Assembly (NCBI GenBank): GCA_002005505.1
Contig: KV908341.1
Coordinates: 420,258 to 460,257, forward strand
Origin: Botryococcus braunii
Taxonomy: Eukaryota > Chlorophyta > Trebouxiophyceae
DNA: 40,000 nt
Direction: 5' to 3'
Positions 25,709-37,200 of this stretch are shown piece by piece. Within the stretch, counting starts at the first letter, position 1. The number at the start of each line of letters is the position of its first letter. A model generated the notes under the pieces. It worked only from the letters and a program-made list of their open reading frames with translations, did not search any database and was not told where the DNA came from. The position numbers were made by a program, and so were the translations under genes.

Positions 25709-28700
25709 ATGCAGGCATCTATGACGGGAAACATGAAAGTCAGCTCTCTCAACGGTGGCACCCGCTTGGGGCACCGAGTCAATCTGAGCAGCCGCCATGC
25801 CACAGGCATCCCTCGCGTGCAAAGAATTAACCGCATAAACGCAACAAGAGAGGGGTCAAGCATTAGATGCGAAAAGGTACCTTCGTGAGCGATTTTGGTT
25901 GCTGAGCTAGTTTGAGTGCTGACTAACGTCCGGAGTCCTGGTCGTCGTTTGGGTTTTGTCTCTTTATTCATACCTGATGTGAAACTTTAGTTATTGTTTA
26001 TGTTTCTGTGATTTCGTTCTCTGTTTACGGTCGGAGTCAAGCGTGTCATGTTCGAGGTTGTTTGTTAGTGTCGACTGTTCGTGCTGGACTGTCAGGCAGA
26101 CGTAGAACAGCATGCATGATACCTTATCAGGTTGTCTAATTTGTCGAAGTTTGGTTATTTTTGCGCAGGTCGTTGGGATTGATCTCGGGACCACGAACTC
26201 TGCTGTTGCTGCTATGGAGGGTGGCAAGCCCACAATTGTTACCAACGCAGAGGGTGCCCGAACGACACCATCTGTTGTAGCTTTCACAAAGACTGGTGAC
26301 AGGCTAGTGGGACAGGTGAGTTGGCTCGCTGGGGTATTAGGTACTTCTAGAAGCTTCTTCAGGAGATTTTGCTAAGTTTGTGGTGCTGATTTTATGTATT
26401 TCTTGGTAGTTGATGTTTGCTGAGTTCATGTCTTCCTCCCTTGTTTGGTTGAAGCACGATGTCATCATGGTCATGGGATTTTGTGTTAACCAAGTAGGGT
26501 CCGTAATTGTGAGGGTGAGGTGTGGGGCTTCTAAGGGGTAAGTTTGCCTGCCAGGAGTCTTCGTGTCAATCTTACGTGGCATGGTGCATTGGTGCTTGCA
26601 GATTGCCAAAAGGCAGGCTGTTGTGAATCCAGAGAACACATTTGCCTCTGTGAAGCGATTTATTGGACGGAAGATGAATGAGGTGAAAGAGGAGTCCAAG
26701 CAAGTTCCATACAAGGTGCGTTTACTCTGGCTATGCTGCTTGGTTTCGTGAGCTTGCTGGGTCGTCCAAATTCTGCTGCTTGTATGGTTCTCAGGGCAAT
26801 AGTTTTCAGGGGCACTTGTTTGTTGCCTTTTCATGTTTTTTCTGTGATTCTCAGTTTCTTTTGTGCTCCTGATTGCTCTGAGGTTGACAGCAATGAAACA
26901 CCACACATGAAGTTGGGTTTTGCTAGACAACCCTACGCACTGTCTTGAAGGGCCTGCATTGATGGGGCCTGCCCTGTGAGAATTCAAGGGGCTGAGGAGT
27001 TCTAAGAATGGTTCATAAGCTCGGATGCCCACTCTCTTGATGTACGCAAGAGGCGTTATTGTATACTGAACCTAGGCTACAAGGATAGTCTTCGACTTCG
27101 ACACAAAGTATTTACATATTTTGTGAGCCAGATAGAGGTGTTGAGCCATGTTAGAGCATGGCGTGTGGGTGCGGAATTTAAAACGTGTTTTGGTTGATGG
27201 TGCAGGTAGTTGAGGATGGCAGTGGGAATGTGAAGATTGACTGCCCAAATGCAAAGAAGCAGTTTGCCGCAGAGGAGATTTCTGCTCAGGTTTTGCGGAA
27301 ACTTGTTGATGATGCAACCAAGTTTCTGAATGACAAGGTGGAGAAAGCTGTCATCACAGTCCCCGCCTACTTCAATGACAGCCAACGTCAGGCCACAAAG
27401 GACGCAGGGCGCATCGCGGGCATTGAAGTCCTGCGTATTATCAATGAGCCTACCGCCGCATCTCTAGCTTATGGCTTCGAAAAGAAGAACAATGAAACCA
27501 TCCTTGTCTTTGATTTGGGAGGCGGCACATTTGATGTCTCTGTTTTGGAGGTGCGATGACTGCTGTTACTGCCCCTTTTTTTTGTAGATGCACTAGTTTT
27601 TCGGTTTTTAGATATGTTTGTCTGTTCTTCTGGAGTTGCACTTCAACAAGGGGGACCTCTGCTTTTCACGAATGGCACTTCAGGGCTTGTAGATCATTAT
27701 TGTGCCGTCTTCCACATCCTTTCGTGTTTATTTTGGTGATGGACTCCACAGTCTCATGCGTTTGGTTTTGTAGCGCCTTGTATCTGACCCTATTTTGAGT
27801 CACTTGGGTGTGGGGTTGTATGGGGTTTGCGAGGCCTGGAATCTAATCTTGCAGCTGCCGTAGATTTCTAGTCTTGTAGATCCGGTAGATGGAGACAGGT
27901 CCTTTGGGGATACTTAGTGAAGAGACTTGTTGTGCACGGGTATCACACCTGTGTGGGAGCTAGCTGTCTGAGGGGGGTTTGGGATTGGGTTTTCTTTTGC
28001 GTGGCCATGGAGTAGGGACTTTTGTGTGCCCATTGAGTAGGGAGGGCATTCCTTGGCTTTGAGGGGAATGTCTTGCAGCCTCTTACTACATCGGGTCTGG
28101 GAACTGAAACATCACGTTGTTGCAGGTAGGGGATGGGGTCTTTGAAGTGCTGTCCACCAGTGGAGACACTCATTTGGGAGGCGATGACTTTGACAAGAAG
28201 ATTGTCGACTTCTTGGCTGATGACTTCCAGAAATCAGAGGGCATTGACCTCCGAAAAGATCGACAGGTTGGATACCCACGTTCCCCATGGCCGTTTCTTC
28301 TCTTCTCTCTCACGAGACTCTCCTTGCTGCTCTACATTGATTAATCTTGTGTTTAGGATATCCTCCTGTGTGTCCTGGAGTGACTGGTGATTTATGCAAT
28401 ATCAGTGAAGTGGCTCGGCAAGTGGTGTGCATGTTGCTTTGTCATGGCTGCTGCTTTTACTTGAACTGCATGTGATGTGCAAGGTTTCATACAATGCTGG
28501 TGGGGGCTGCAATGTTAGATTCAATGGGGTGTTTTTGATGTACTTTCAACGTAAAGCGTTGCCTGTCTTGGTTTCCCGCATGTCTGCTGAGCAATTTGGG
28601 CAAACTGTTTTTGCAGTCGTAGATGATGGAGAAGTATTCTTGCAGTGGTGAGATGAGTGAAATGTCCATGTTAACATGGAGGCGGCTTTGTGGCACAGGC

Positions 28701-30373
28701 GCTTCAGCGATTGACAGAAGCTGCTGAAAAGGCAAAGATGGAGCTGTCATCTGTCCCGCAGACCTCCATTTCCTTGCCCTTCATCACGGCAGGGGCAGAC
28801 GGGCCAAAGCACATCGACACAACCCTTTCGCGGGCCAAGTTCGAGGAGATCTGTTCAGATCTTCTCGACCGTGTGCGAATCCCCGTGGAGCAGGCCTTGA
28901 AGGATGCCAGCCTCAAGTTCGACGACTTGAATGAGGTCATCCTTGTGGGCGGATCCACCCGTATCCCGGCCGTGCAGCAGCTGGTGGAGAAGCTCTCTGG
29001 CAAGAAGCCCAACGTCACAGTCAACCCCGACGAGGTCGTGGCGCTGGGAGCGGCGGTACAGGCAGGCGTGCTGGCTGGTGAGGTGCGGGACATCGTACTG
29101 CTGGATGTGACCCCGCTCTCCCTCGGCTTGGAGACCCTTGGAGGCGTCATGACCAAGCTCATCCCCCGTAACACCACCCTGCCCACCAGCAAGAGCGAGG
29201 TGTTCTCGACAGCCGCCGACGGGCAGACCAGTGTCGAAATCAACGTGCTGCAGGGTGAGCGCGAGTTTGTCAAGGACAACAAGTCCCTGGGCAACTTCCG
29301 GCTGGACGGCATCCCTCCTGCCCCCCGCGGCGTGCCCCAGATCGAGGTCAAGTTCGACATCGACGCCAACGGCATCTTGTCAGTCACAGCCACAGACAAG
29401 GGCACCGGCAAGAAGCAGGACATCAAGATCACTGGAGCCTCCACACTGTCCGGCGATGAGGTCGACCGCATGGTGAAGGATGCAGAGAAGTTTGCCACCG
29501 AAGACAAGGAGAAGCGCGAGGCAGTCGACACCAAGAACCAGGCCGACAGTATGGTGTACCAGGCCGAGAAGCAGGTCAAGGAGCTGGGCGAGAAGGTGCC
29601 TGCCGACCTGAAGACCAAGGTGGAGGAGAAGATCACTGCCCTCCGGGAGATTGCTGGCGGGGAAGATGTTGAGGCCATCAAGAAGGGCATGGAGGCCCTC
29701 CAGCAGGAGGTCAGCGCCCTCCATGTGTTGTGTTATGGGTATTGATTTCCACATCCGTTTTGATTGGTTGGCTTTGCTTTTGCTTGTTTTTGGTTTTAGT
29801 GAAGTTGGAACCTGTTTTGGTAGACGCACGGCCTTTAACTTCGTTCAAAAATGCATGGCTATGGCTAAACAAATTTCTTGCTGTAAACCTGCGCATCAGT
29901 CTGCTGCGGGTGGGAATGAAAGCGCCTATCGGGTGCCTGCAATATGGGAAATTTTCTCGTTGGAAAGGGTCATTTTGCATGGCTTAACCTCACGATGGTT
30001 GCATTCTGCAGAGTTAAAAGGGTCTCCTTTAAAAGTTGTCAGGATGAGTATGGGAAGGGTCAGGCGTGTTGTTCTTTGTATGCAGTCAGATGCTGGGCTT
30101 CATTTTGCCATGTTACTCATGTAGACAGCTGTTCGGGACAGGATGACTGAGGCATGTTACTCATGTAGACAGCTGTTCGGGACAGGATGACTGAGGTACA
30201 AGATATTTGCACTGAAGCTGACTCTTTTCTTGTCTGGATTGCAGTTGATGGCCATGGGGCAGGCAGTCTATCAGCAGGGGGCAGCAACTCCAAGCGAGCC
30301 AGCAGCAGAGCCAAAGAAGGATGACGACACTGTCATTGAGGCCGACTTCACAGATGCTGATCCCAAGAAGTAA
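25709..30373 (+). CDS. HSP70B: Chloroplast stromal HSP70 (DnaK-type chaperone)
   Basis: Seven exons, 25709-25876, 26169-26315, 26602-26715, 27206-27550, 28126-28266, 28699-29709 and 30245-30373, are all joined in phase 0 with GT-AG signals and encode 684 residues. Exon 1 is a Ser/Arg/Asn-rich transit peptide ending near IRCEK, followed directly by [11 protein letters not shown]. The ATPase domain carries all three HSP70 signatures: [22 protein letters not shown] and [17 protein letters not shown]. The substrate-binding domain ([20 protein letters not shown]) and helical lid follow, and the C-terminus ends [15 protein letters not shown], as in plastid rather than cytosolic (EEVD) forms. It should fold and refold proteins in the stroma with J-domain and GrpE-type partners, known for the family. 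Length and sequence are typical, with no break. The symbol follows green-algal usage. Confidence 0.96.
30111..30196. repeat. 44-bp tandem duplication in last HSP70 intron
   Basis: The sequence 30111-30154 is repeated directly at 30155-30196 with no mismatch, apart from the final two bases. It lies 49 bp upstream of the exon 7 acceptor. Confidence 0.97.
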
Positions 30374-32123
30374 ATGTCAGCAGGGGGACCTTGAAAGGCA
30401 CCTGGCAACATTTTTGAAAGTTGCAATCTAGCTGCTGGATGTATTACTTGAAATGGCCTTATCAAAAGGGCAGATGCGTCGAATTGGTTCTTGATCTCGT
30501 GGATGAATAGCTCTGATTGGTGCACTTTGCCATAGTCAGGAAATTTGGGTTAAAGGAATGGGTCCTTTCAAATTGGGAACGCTTAACGGTAGTGTTTGTG
30601 TAGAGGCCAAGGGAGAATTGTTCAGTGATGCGACGCAAGCATTACCGTAGACAAGTCGGTTAGCCGCCAGGCTTGGCAAGGCCGTAGATTTGGGCTTTCT
30701 CAGGGCAGACAAGGTCTGCTTGTGCTTGGAAGGCATGATGCTTGGGAGGAGTGCCCAGGATTTATTTCCAGGATGATGGTGCTGAGATTAGCTTCTCAGT
30801 GCTCCGCTATAGAGGGCTGTGTTGAGTGAGTCTGGGTGGTGGTAAGAGAGAGAGAGAGAAAAAGTGTATGTGTACGGGCTTTTACTGTTGAAGAAATGAA
30901 TTGCATGAGCACGAGGCGTGTCGGTGTTTTGCTGCTGGTTGCTTTATTTGAACAGAGACTGTCCTCAGGGATTGAAATGGGGGGGGGGGGGGGGGGGGTT
31001 CAGCGATGTCATTCAAACCAGTACTAAGCCTTATGGCTGTCTTACCGCGACATTCTCAGTATCCCTTCAATTGTATTTTAGTTCCGTGGCATGAAGCACG
31101 TGCCTAAATTAATTTTTAGATGGTAGTTGCTCGATCATGGCGGCTGAAGTTGTGCATAACACGTGTCGCGGATTGCGCACAGACATCTGTGCTACACGAC
31201 TGGACTAGTTTTAAAAGATGGGCATTTGTTTTGAGGTACCAGTGAGTTGTAGTGCTTTGTCTCCTCTTCGGTAGTAGTGAGGACCATATATTTTTTTTTG
31301 GTCCTTGCGGTGGGGCTGTTTGAAATTTTGGCCAAGACTTTGGTCGACCACGACACGTCTGCATGCTCATGACATGGGCATTAGTATCTGTAAAGATCCT
31401 GGAAAGGAATGATGTGAGATGAGCATGTATTGAAGTTGACAAGTCGTTTTCCCAGGAGCAACAGCGTGCAGTAAAAACGTACATGCTGTTGTTTAAAGTG
31501 CAGTACAGGATCCTGCACCCTCCTTGCTGTTCTGTTTGAAAACTGGGGAATTTGTGTCGACGTTTCGCATCGATCTTCCTTTTTTGGTGCCTTCCCACGC
31601 TCCATTTTAAGAATACTTCCGAATCCATTTTTTTCCATCTAAGTCAGAGCCAGGAGGCCAAGATATCACAACAAAGATCTGTGAAGTATATTGACATCGA
31701 TGGCCCAGATTGTCAAACAGCACAATGTACACATACAGATAAAGTAGGCACACACTTGCCTTGCAAGAGCAATAATTGCACCTTAGAAACACCTTCCAAG
31801 GATATGAAAGTGAATGATTTCATGGCCGACTTCGTAGTGATTATGCTTTTCTATTGGGTAGCTGTGACAGTCGCTCTACCATCGTGCGGAATCTCCACAG
31901 CCCTCAACATGCGTGACGATTGGCTCTTGTGCACAATAGTTTGACACTGTCCTTCACGGGAGAGATTCCAGTAGCCAATGCTCATGTTAGTAACGCGCTA
32001 GCAACATTGTTCATCCCAGCGGGATTGCTGATCAGTGATCACCCTCCACAATGATGGACATTGACACCATGAGCAGCATTCGATCCACTCAATCATCTGC
32101 ATTGGCATGTTCACACACCCGCG

Positions 32124-32259
<136 letters not shown>

Positions 32260-32410
32260 TCGCTCTTTGGAAGGAATACGTAGGGCAGATTGTCCGATTG
32301 TCTCACTCATCGTCCGGATCCCCTCCTCCCCAGCGTATGCTCCCCACTTTCCTTCCCTTCGAAGTAATTATTTCCCCTCACTTCCCCACCCCCTTCTCTC
32401 CCCCCTTCTT

Positions 32411-32595
32411 TTCTCCGGCCCTCCACACGGCCCCGCCCCCCTTTCCCCCTTAGTGAGGGTATTATGAATATATGTATACATATGGTTTGTTTGGCAGGAA
32501 AACGGAGCATCCCTCTCGTTTCTCCGGCCCTCCACCCCCCCCCCAAACTTTCGTGAGGGTATTATGTAAAATTTGCTTGCCAGAATAACGGAGCA
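32411..32595. repeat. Imperfect tandem duplication, 109-bp spacing
   Basis: Unit A (32411-32510) and unit B (32520-32595) share TTCTCCGGCCCTCCAC, GTGAGGGTATTATG and ACGGAGCAT. Unit A has extra DNA that includes the perfect 14-bp palindrome at 32470-32483. Confidence 0.85.
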
Positions 32596-32734
32596 TGACA
32601 TGTATGGCATGGTTTGTAATTTAGATACACTACACTGTTATCCAAAGACCTGTGAAAGCATGCTTACACATCGCACGGCTATTAAACCAAATGCTCAAGA
32701 TTCCAATACAGTGCATGCTGCACATCAGACGTCC

Positions 32735-33010
32735 TAGCATTAGTCAGCACATCACTATGTGAAAAGTCCTGCCATTAGTCAAAGACCCGCTGCATCTGCA
32801 TCAGGCCACTTTATGCAAGAAGCCTTGACATATGGCTTGCATGATTCAGCACATCATGATGCCGAAAAGTCTTGCCACTGGCTATAGCATACCTCAAGTG
32901 CTGGGCTGTAGCCCAGCACAAGATGACGCCAGAAGTCTTGCCAAAAATGAACACATCGTGGCACCAGAGTCCTGCCACTTGGTAGCGCATCATGATGCAA
33001 ATATCAGGCC
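32735..33010. repeat. Degenerate interspersed repeat, 4-5 units
   Basis: A motif like CAGCACATCATGATGCC followed by AGTCTTGCCACTGG recurs near 32742, 32851, 32914, 32951 and 32986 with variable spacers. A perfect 22-bp palindrome (32898-32919, arms GTGCTGGGCT) lies within it. No coding potential is seen. Confidence 0.7.
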
Positions 33011-33072
33011 GACCGGTACCCCAGCAAAAGTTCAGACACCTCTCAGATCTGAAATTTGCTGGGGTCGGCCTG
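33005..33072. repeat. 68-bp nested inverted repeat
   Basis: The outer arms CAGGCCGA/TCGGCCTG, middle arms CCCCAGCAAA/TTTGCTGGGG and inner arms TTCAGA/TCTGAA pair in order, with a short bulge (CCGGTA) on the left side. Confidence 0.85.
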
Positions 33073-33501
33073 CTCTTGCATCGAGACAGTCGTTCGCAAG
33101 GCTTGGTCCAACCCTTTTGAACGATTCGTGACCTGGAAAAAAGCAAGCCGAGCCCTCACGCGCTACGTAGCGATTCTTAAGACTTGTATGTATGCATCCA
33201 AGAATACCTCAGCAAGCCGAAACGTTGCAAAGATATCACTACCATCTGTAAGGTGTGACAGCTGTCATCACAGATTAAATACATTCCGTTTATTACAAGA
33301 TATATCAATCATTCAATCGCAGCACCCAAGGATCTCTCGCACCCTGTGGCGCATGCCCCAGTTGGTGCCATTCTGAAGGCAGCCACTGCAGATCTGCTCT
33401 ATAGAGAGGCTCATCAAACCCGCATATGTACCACCAAACCACATAAGATGCATCCAAAGATCGACACCGGCTGCCCGCACCACCATTTTACAGGCCAAAG
33501 T

Positions 33502-33542
33502 GCGAACCAACCCACTCATGACTCATGAGTGGGTTGGTTTGC
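33502..33542. repeat. 41-bp near-perfect palindrome
   Basis: 20-bp arms (33502-33521 and 33523-33542) pair at 19 of 20 around a single C. A further GTGC/GCAC pairing lies outside. Confidence 0.93.
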
Positions 33543-34088
33543 AATTTGCACTTGAGTCGTGTACACAGGTGTCACCTTGCGAGCAGGGGGATCCAGGGCA
33601 GGACACCCAGCTGCGTGATAATTCTTTTAGATCAACAATCGCTACATCAACTGCACCGCTAAACCATGAGTGCAGAATCATAATTTCAACTTCACCTTCT
33701 TAATATCACGACAGGTTTCTTCTCCACTTTCATCAACACGACCGGATTCTTGGCATCTGCAGCTAAAACACCAAAAGACGACGCCCAAAATGGCACTTGA
33801 CAGTCTCTACAGCTACCAGCATGCGTCCATGTGATTGTGCCCGACACCAAGGTAAGCTCCAAAAGCCAGAGCACTGAAGCAGTGAAGCATATCCTAGTAC
33901 TGTCAAAGTACCACGGTCCTTTTAACCTTCAATGCGTGGCGCTGAAATTTCATCTGAATGTTGGTAGCCTTGGGTCGTCCACCAGATATGCCGTATATGT
34001 ATAGCACTGTAATGTTGGGCTGCGCCGAAGCAAGCGCACTCCCGCTGGGTACTTCATGATATCAATGTACATGTGTCAACCGTCAACC

Positions 34089-34122
34089 GTCGAAGTATGA
34101 ATGACGTCATTCATGCTTCGAC
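34089..34122. repeat. 34-bp palindrome downstream of the minus-strand gene
   Basis: 17-bp arms centred on GACGTC pair with one mismatch. It lies about 115 bp beyond the stop codon at 34237, possibly in the 3' UTR, where a transcript would form a strong hairpin. Confidence 0.92.
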
Positions 34123-34236
34123 AATTTGGTGGTTCATGGAAGGTCCATTTGAGGGTTCATGATCCTGAACAAGTCGGACTCGAAGTTGTTCTTGAAACTG
34201 CTACCATTGATGATTGGCAGCCGATGTGCGATGTAG

Positions 34237-37200
34237 TCATGCCCATTTCCCGGTCTCAACTGGTTCTGTGACAATGTCTCCCACGTCTGCGCGGATCTCA
34301 GCCTTAAGTAACTCCAACATCTTTTCCGGGTCATCATCAGCCTCTTCCTGCTCTGCTTCAACAGCCTTCTCCAGCCGTTTCTCCACCTCTCCACCAAGCC
34401 GGTCTGCAGACCCGAAACATGCAATAAGAAACCTACAAGAGAACACGCAGGGAAGGCAGCACTGGAAGCTTTCAGCAGGACAGGTCGCTATCCAGGCGTG
34501 CTGACCATGGACACGTAGGACACCTCACGTGACCCCCTTGAGACAGAAATACAAGAGATACCGAGATACAAACCGTAGAATCAATTGTCCAATGCATTAT
34601 ACATTGTTTTCCAGCATTAATGAATATTCCGCAAGCATGAACCGGCGCAAGTTCAAGTTCATGAAACCCGGTGCGCACACACAGACAAGGCGTCTGCGAG
34701 TTTTCATGAAGGTGCAAGTACTGCGCTCGTGAGCCATGTACATGCATGAGGCGTGAAGCTTCCAGGGAGTCCCACACGGGAAATTTCGTTAAAGAAGATC
34801 TAACAGGTCTCCTGGAGTGTGGAAGTGCAGAAAGATGTGGCGTAAGTACAGATGTGGAGATAGGGAATACGGCAGGCCTGGCCCTTGGGGGGGTGCGGGC
34901 CCGTCTCGAGGAAGGCGGGGACCCCATCCCCCCCCCCCCCCCCCCAGGGGGGGGTGAAGATAGAGACCTCATCGGTCCATTCAGTGGCATGCTTGGAGGG
35001 CACGTCTTTCCTGGTAAGGGCAAGGGGGAAACAGCGCAACAATGCTCTCAAGGGCGCGCGCTGTACGCAAGCCTGCTTTGCAAGCCTTGGCCGTTTGTTT
35101 GTCCCAACCAGGATGCAAAAAAGCGTATTTATGATGCGATTTCCTACCAAAAGGCCTCAGGAGAAGCCTGTGTCATACCTTCCAAATCGTCAGTACCAGC
35201 GGCAATGAGTAGTATTTCACAACCTTGCGTGTCCAAGAGGCCGGTATCCTTGGCACTTATCCAGTTGTATCCGCCAGGCGGGCCCTCGAACTCCTTCATC
35301 TTTTCCGGTGGGTAGTCCACCTTCTTACCAGCGCCAATGCTTGCATTTGGTGGATTCGGCACGGTCGGGTTCTGGACACCCAAACGAATAGACAGTCGTC
35401 TAATCAGGATATCCATGATTGAGATTAGAACAGTCCCTCTTGAATAAGGGTGCCCATGCTTAACAGCTCTAATAGGCCCTGAATATCAATAGCCCGTATT
35501 AAACGGCCTGATACAATACGTTTTTACTTTTTCCTTGGGATTCCCAGCGGCCTGATACAAAACGCGTGCGAAAATGTAAATGTTGGTAACCCACTGAAGA
35601 TCCTAACGAGAATGTCACGGAGAATCTTGACACGACTATCTTTTTACGAGGAGTGGGCTGGGTCTCCTCTTGCAGTCGAGAGCCCCTGCTCTGTAGAAAC
35701 GCACCCATCAATACTGTAAGTGCATGTACACCTGTAGGTTCTGGCTACCCAGCACGTTGCTTGAAAGTTTTGAACGTGCTGGGTAAATGTGTTCAGACAT
35801 TGGTGCCGGGCCACATGTACACGTCACTAGCCAGGCGAAGGGCACAAAATAATGCCGCGGCCGGCCACCGTGTATGTTTGCCGGCCGCACCAGGTTGTGG
35901 GCCACATTTGGAGGTCTAAATACATGCATGTTTGTGAAGACCTGCATATGTGGGCCTGTCTTCTAGAGCCACAATTCAACAGAGGCTGAGCGCATTGTGT
36001 TCGCATGCACAACGTTGATGTGCTCGCAGGCGCAACATGCTCGCACAATGTCTTAAACTTGCAGATTTACAATGATGTGCAAACATATTCCTGCAGGAAA
36101 GCTGCCCATTTCATGGAAACCTATTTCTCCTGCCAACCTGTCGTCTAACGAACTACTAAAACTAGTAGTACTGGCATTAACTGCATTACTGCCAACCTGT
36201 CGCCAGAAATATTTTAATATTTCTGGCGACATCCGTCACATACACATATGGTTTGACTTTCATTTTCCGTCCGTCTGCCCTACAATAAAGGTAGTTAAGA
36301 TATTCTAACTAGGAATGACTGTTAATAAGTAGTCAAAATATTTTAACAAGGAATGACTATTAATAGTCATTCCTTCTTGTGACGAGGAACCCTTGAAGTA
36401 TCGACATATTAATGGGTCTATCAAAGTAAAACACAAGCATCGCAGCAATGGGAACAACCTTAATGGAGAGATGGAAGCGTGCTTGAGGCGTAATGCGGAG
36501 CTCCTTCTGAACATCGCCGGGTTCTTCAGGGACTTCAAGTTTATACGCCAGGTAAGTGTCTCGCCCTCCATCGTCCACGATCGTGTAAGCACCTTTCAGA
36601 CGCCCCCCAAAGGCATTCATGAATATTCCCCATACCCCTCACAGGCTGAACCATTACTTTCAGACCCTCTAGATCAATTACGCCGGCGCCTTCGCTTGCA
36701 TTTTCGCCCGGTGTGTGCAGGCACGCCCGCTCTGTTTTGTAGTAAGGCGTAGTGCGCGCTTGCAGTCAGAAGCCGCTAACAGACACATGCTCCCTATGGC
36801 CTCACCACCTTGGCATACGTACATGCACGTCACAGTGTCTTATATGTTTTCAGACAGGTTCCTGGGTGTGGAACAAACCCGCACCTTCCCCTACAACACG
36901 CGCCGCCTCCACACGTCGTCTTCCACGAGTCTTGGTGTTGTACTCACTAGGCCCCAGACCTGACGTCAGCGCTTCCATGCTGGCATTCACCGCTTCCACG
37001 AAACCGTAAAACTTTTCCTTCCTCTTGGCATCAGGGAGGCGCTTCTTTGCGACTATCAGCATCCTGCACCGCAATCAAAATTTGAAAGACATCCTTGATT
37101 AACGGCAGCTGTCAACATTCAAAGCTGTCAACAGTCCATGTTCAAGCAATGTTGTAACACGTCGACGCCTGCCTATTCTTTGGACTGCGTGCAAAGCTCC

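Noticed and set aside
28704..29690. 328-codon open frame on the minus strand
   Set aside because: It is the antisense shadow of the large HSP70 exon, which is strongly supported on the plus strand.
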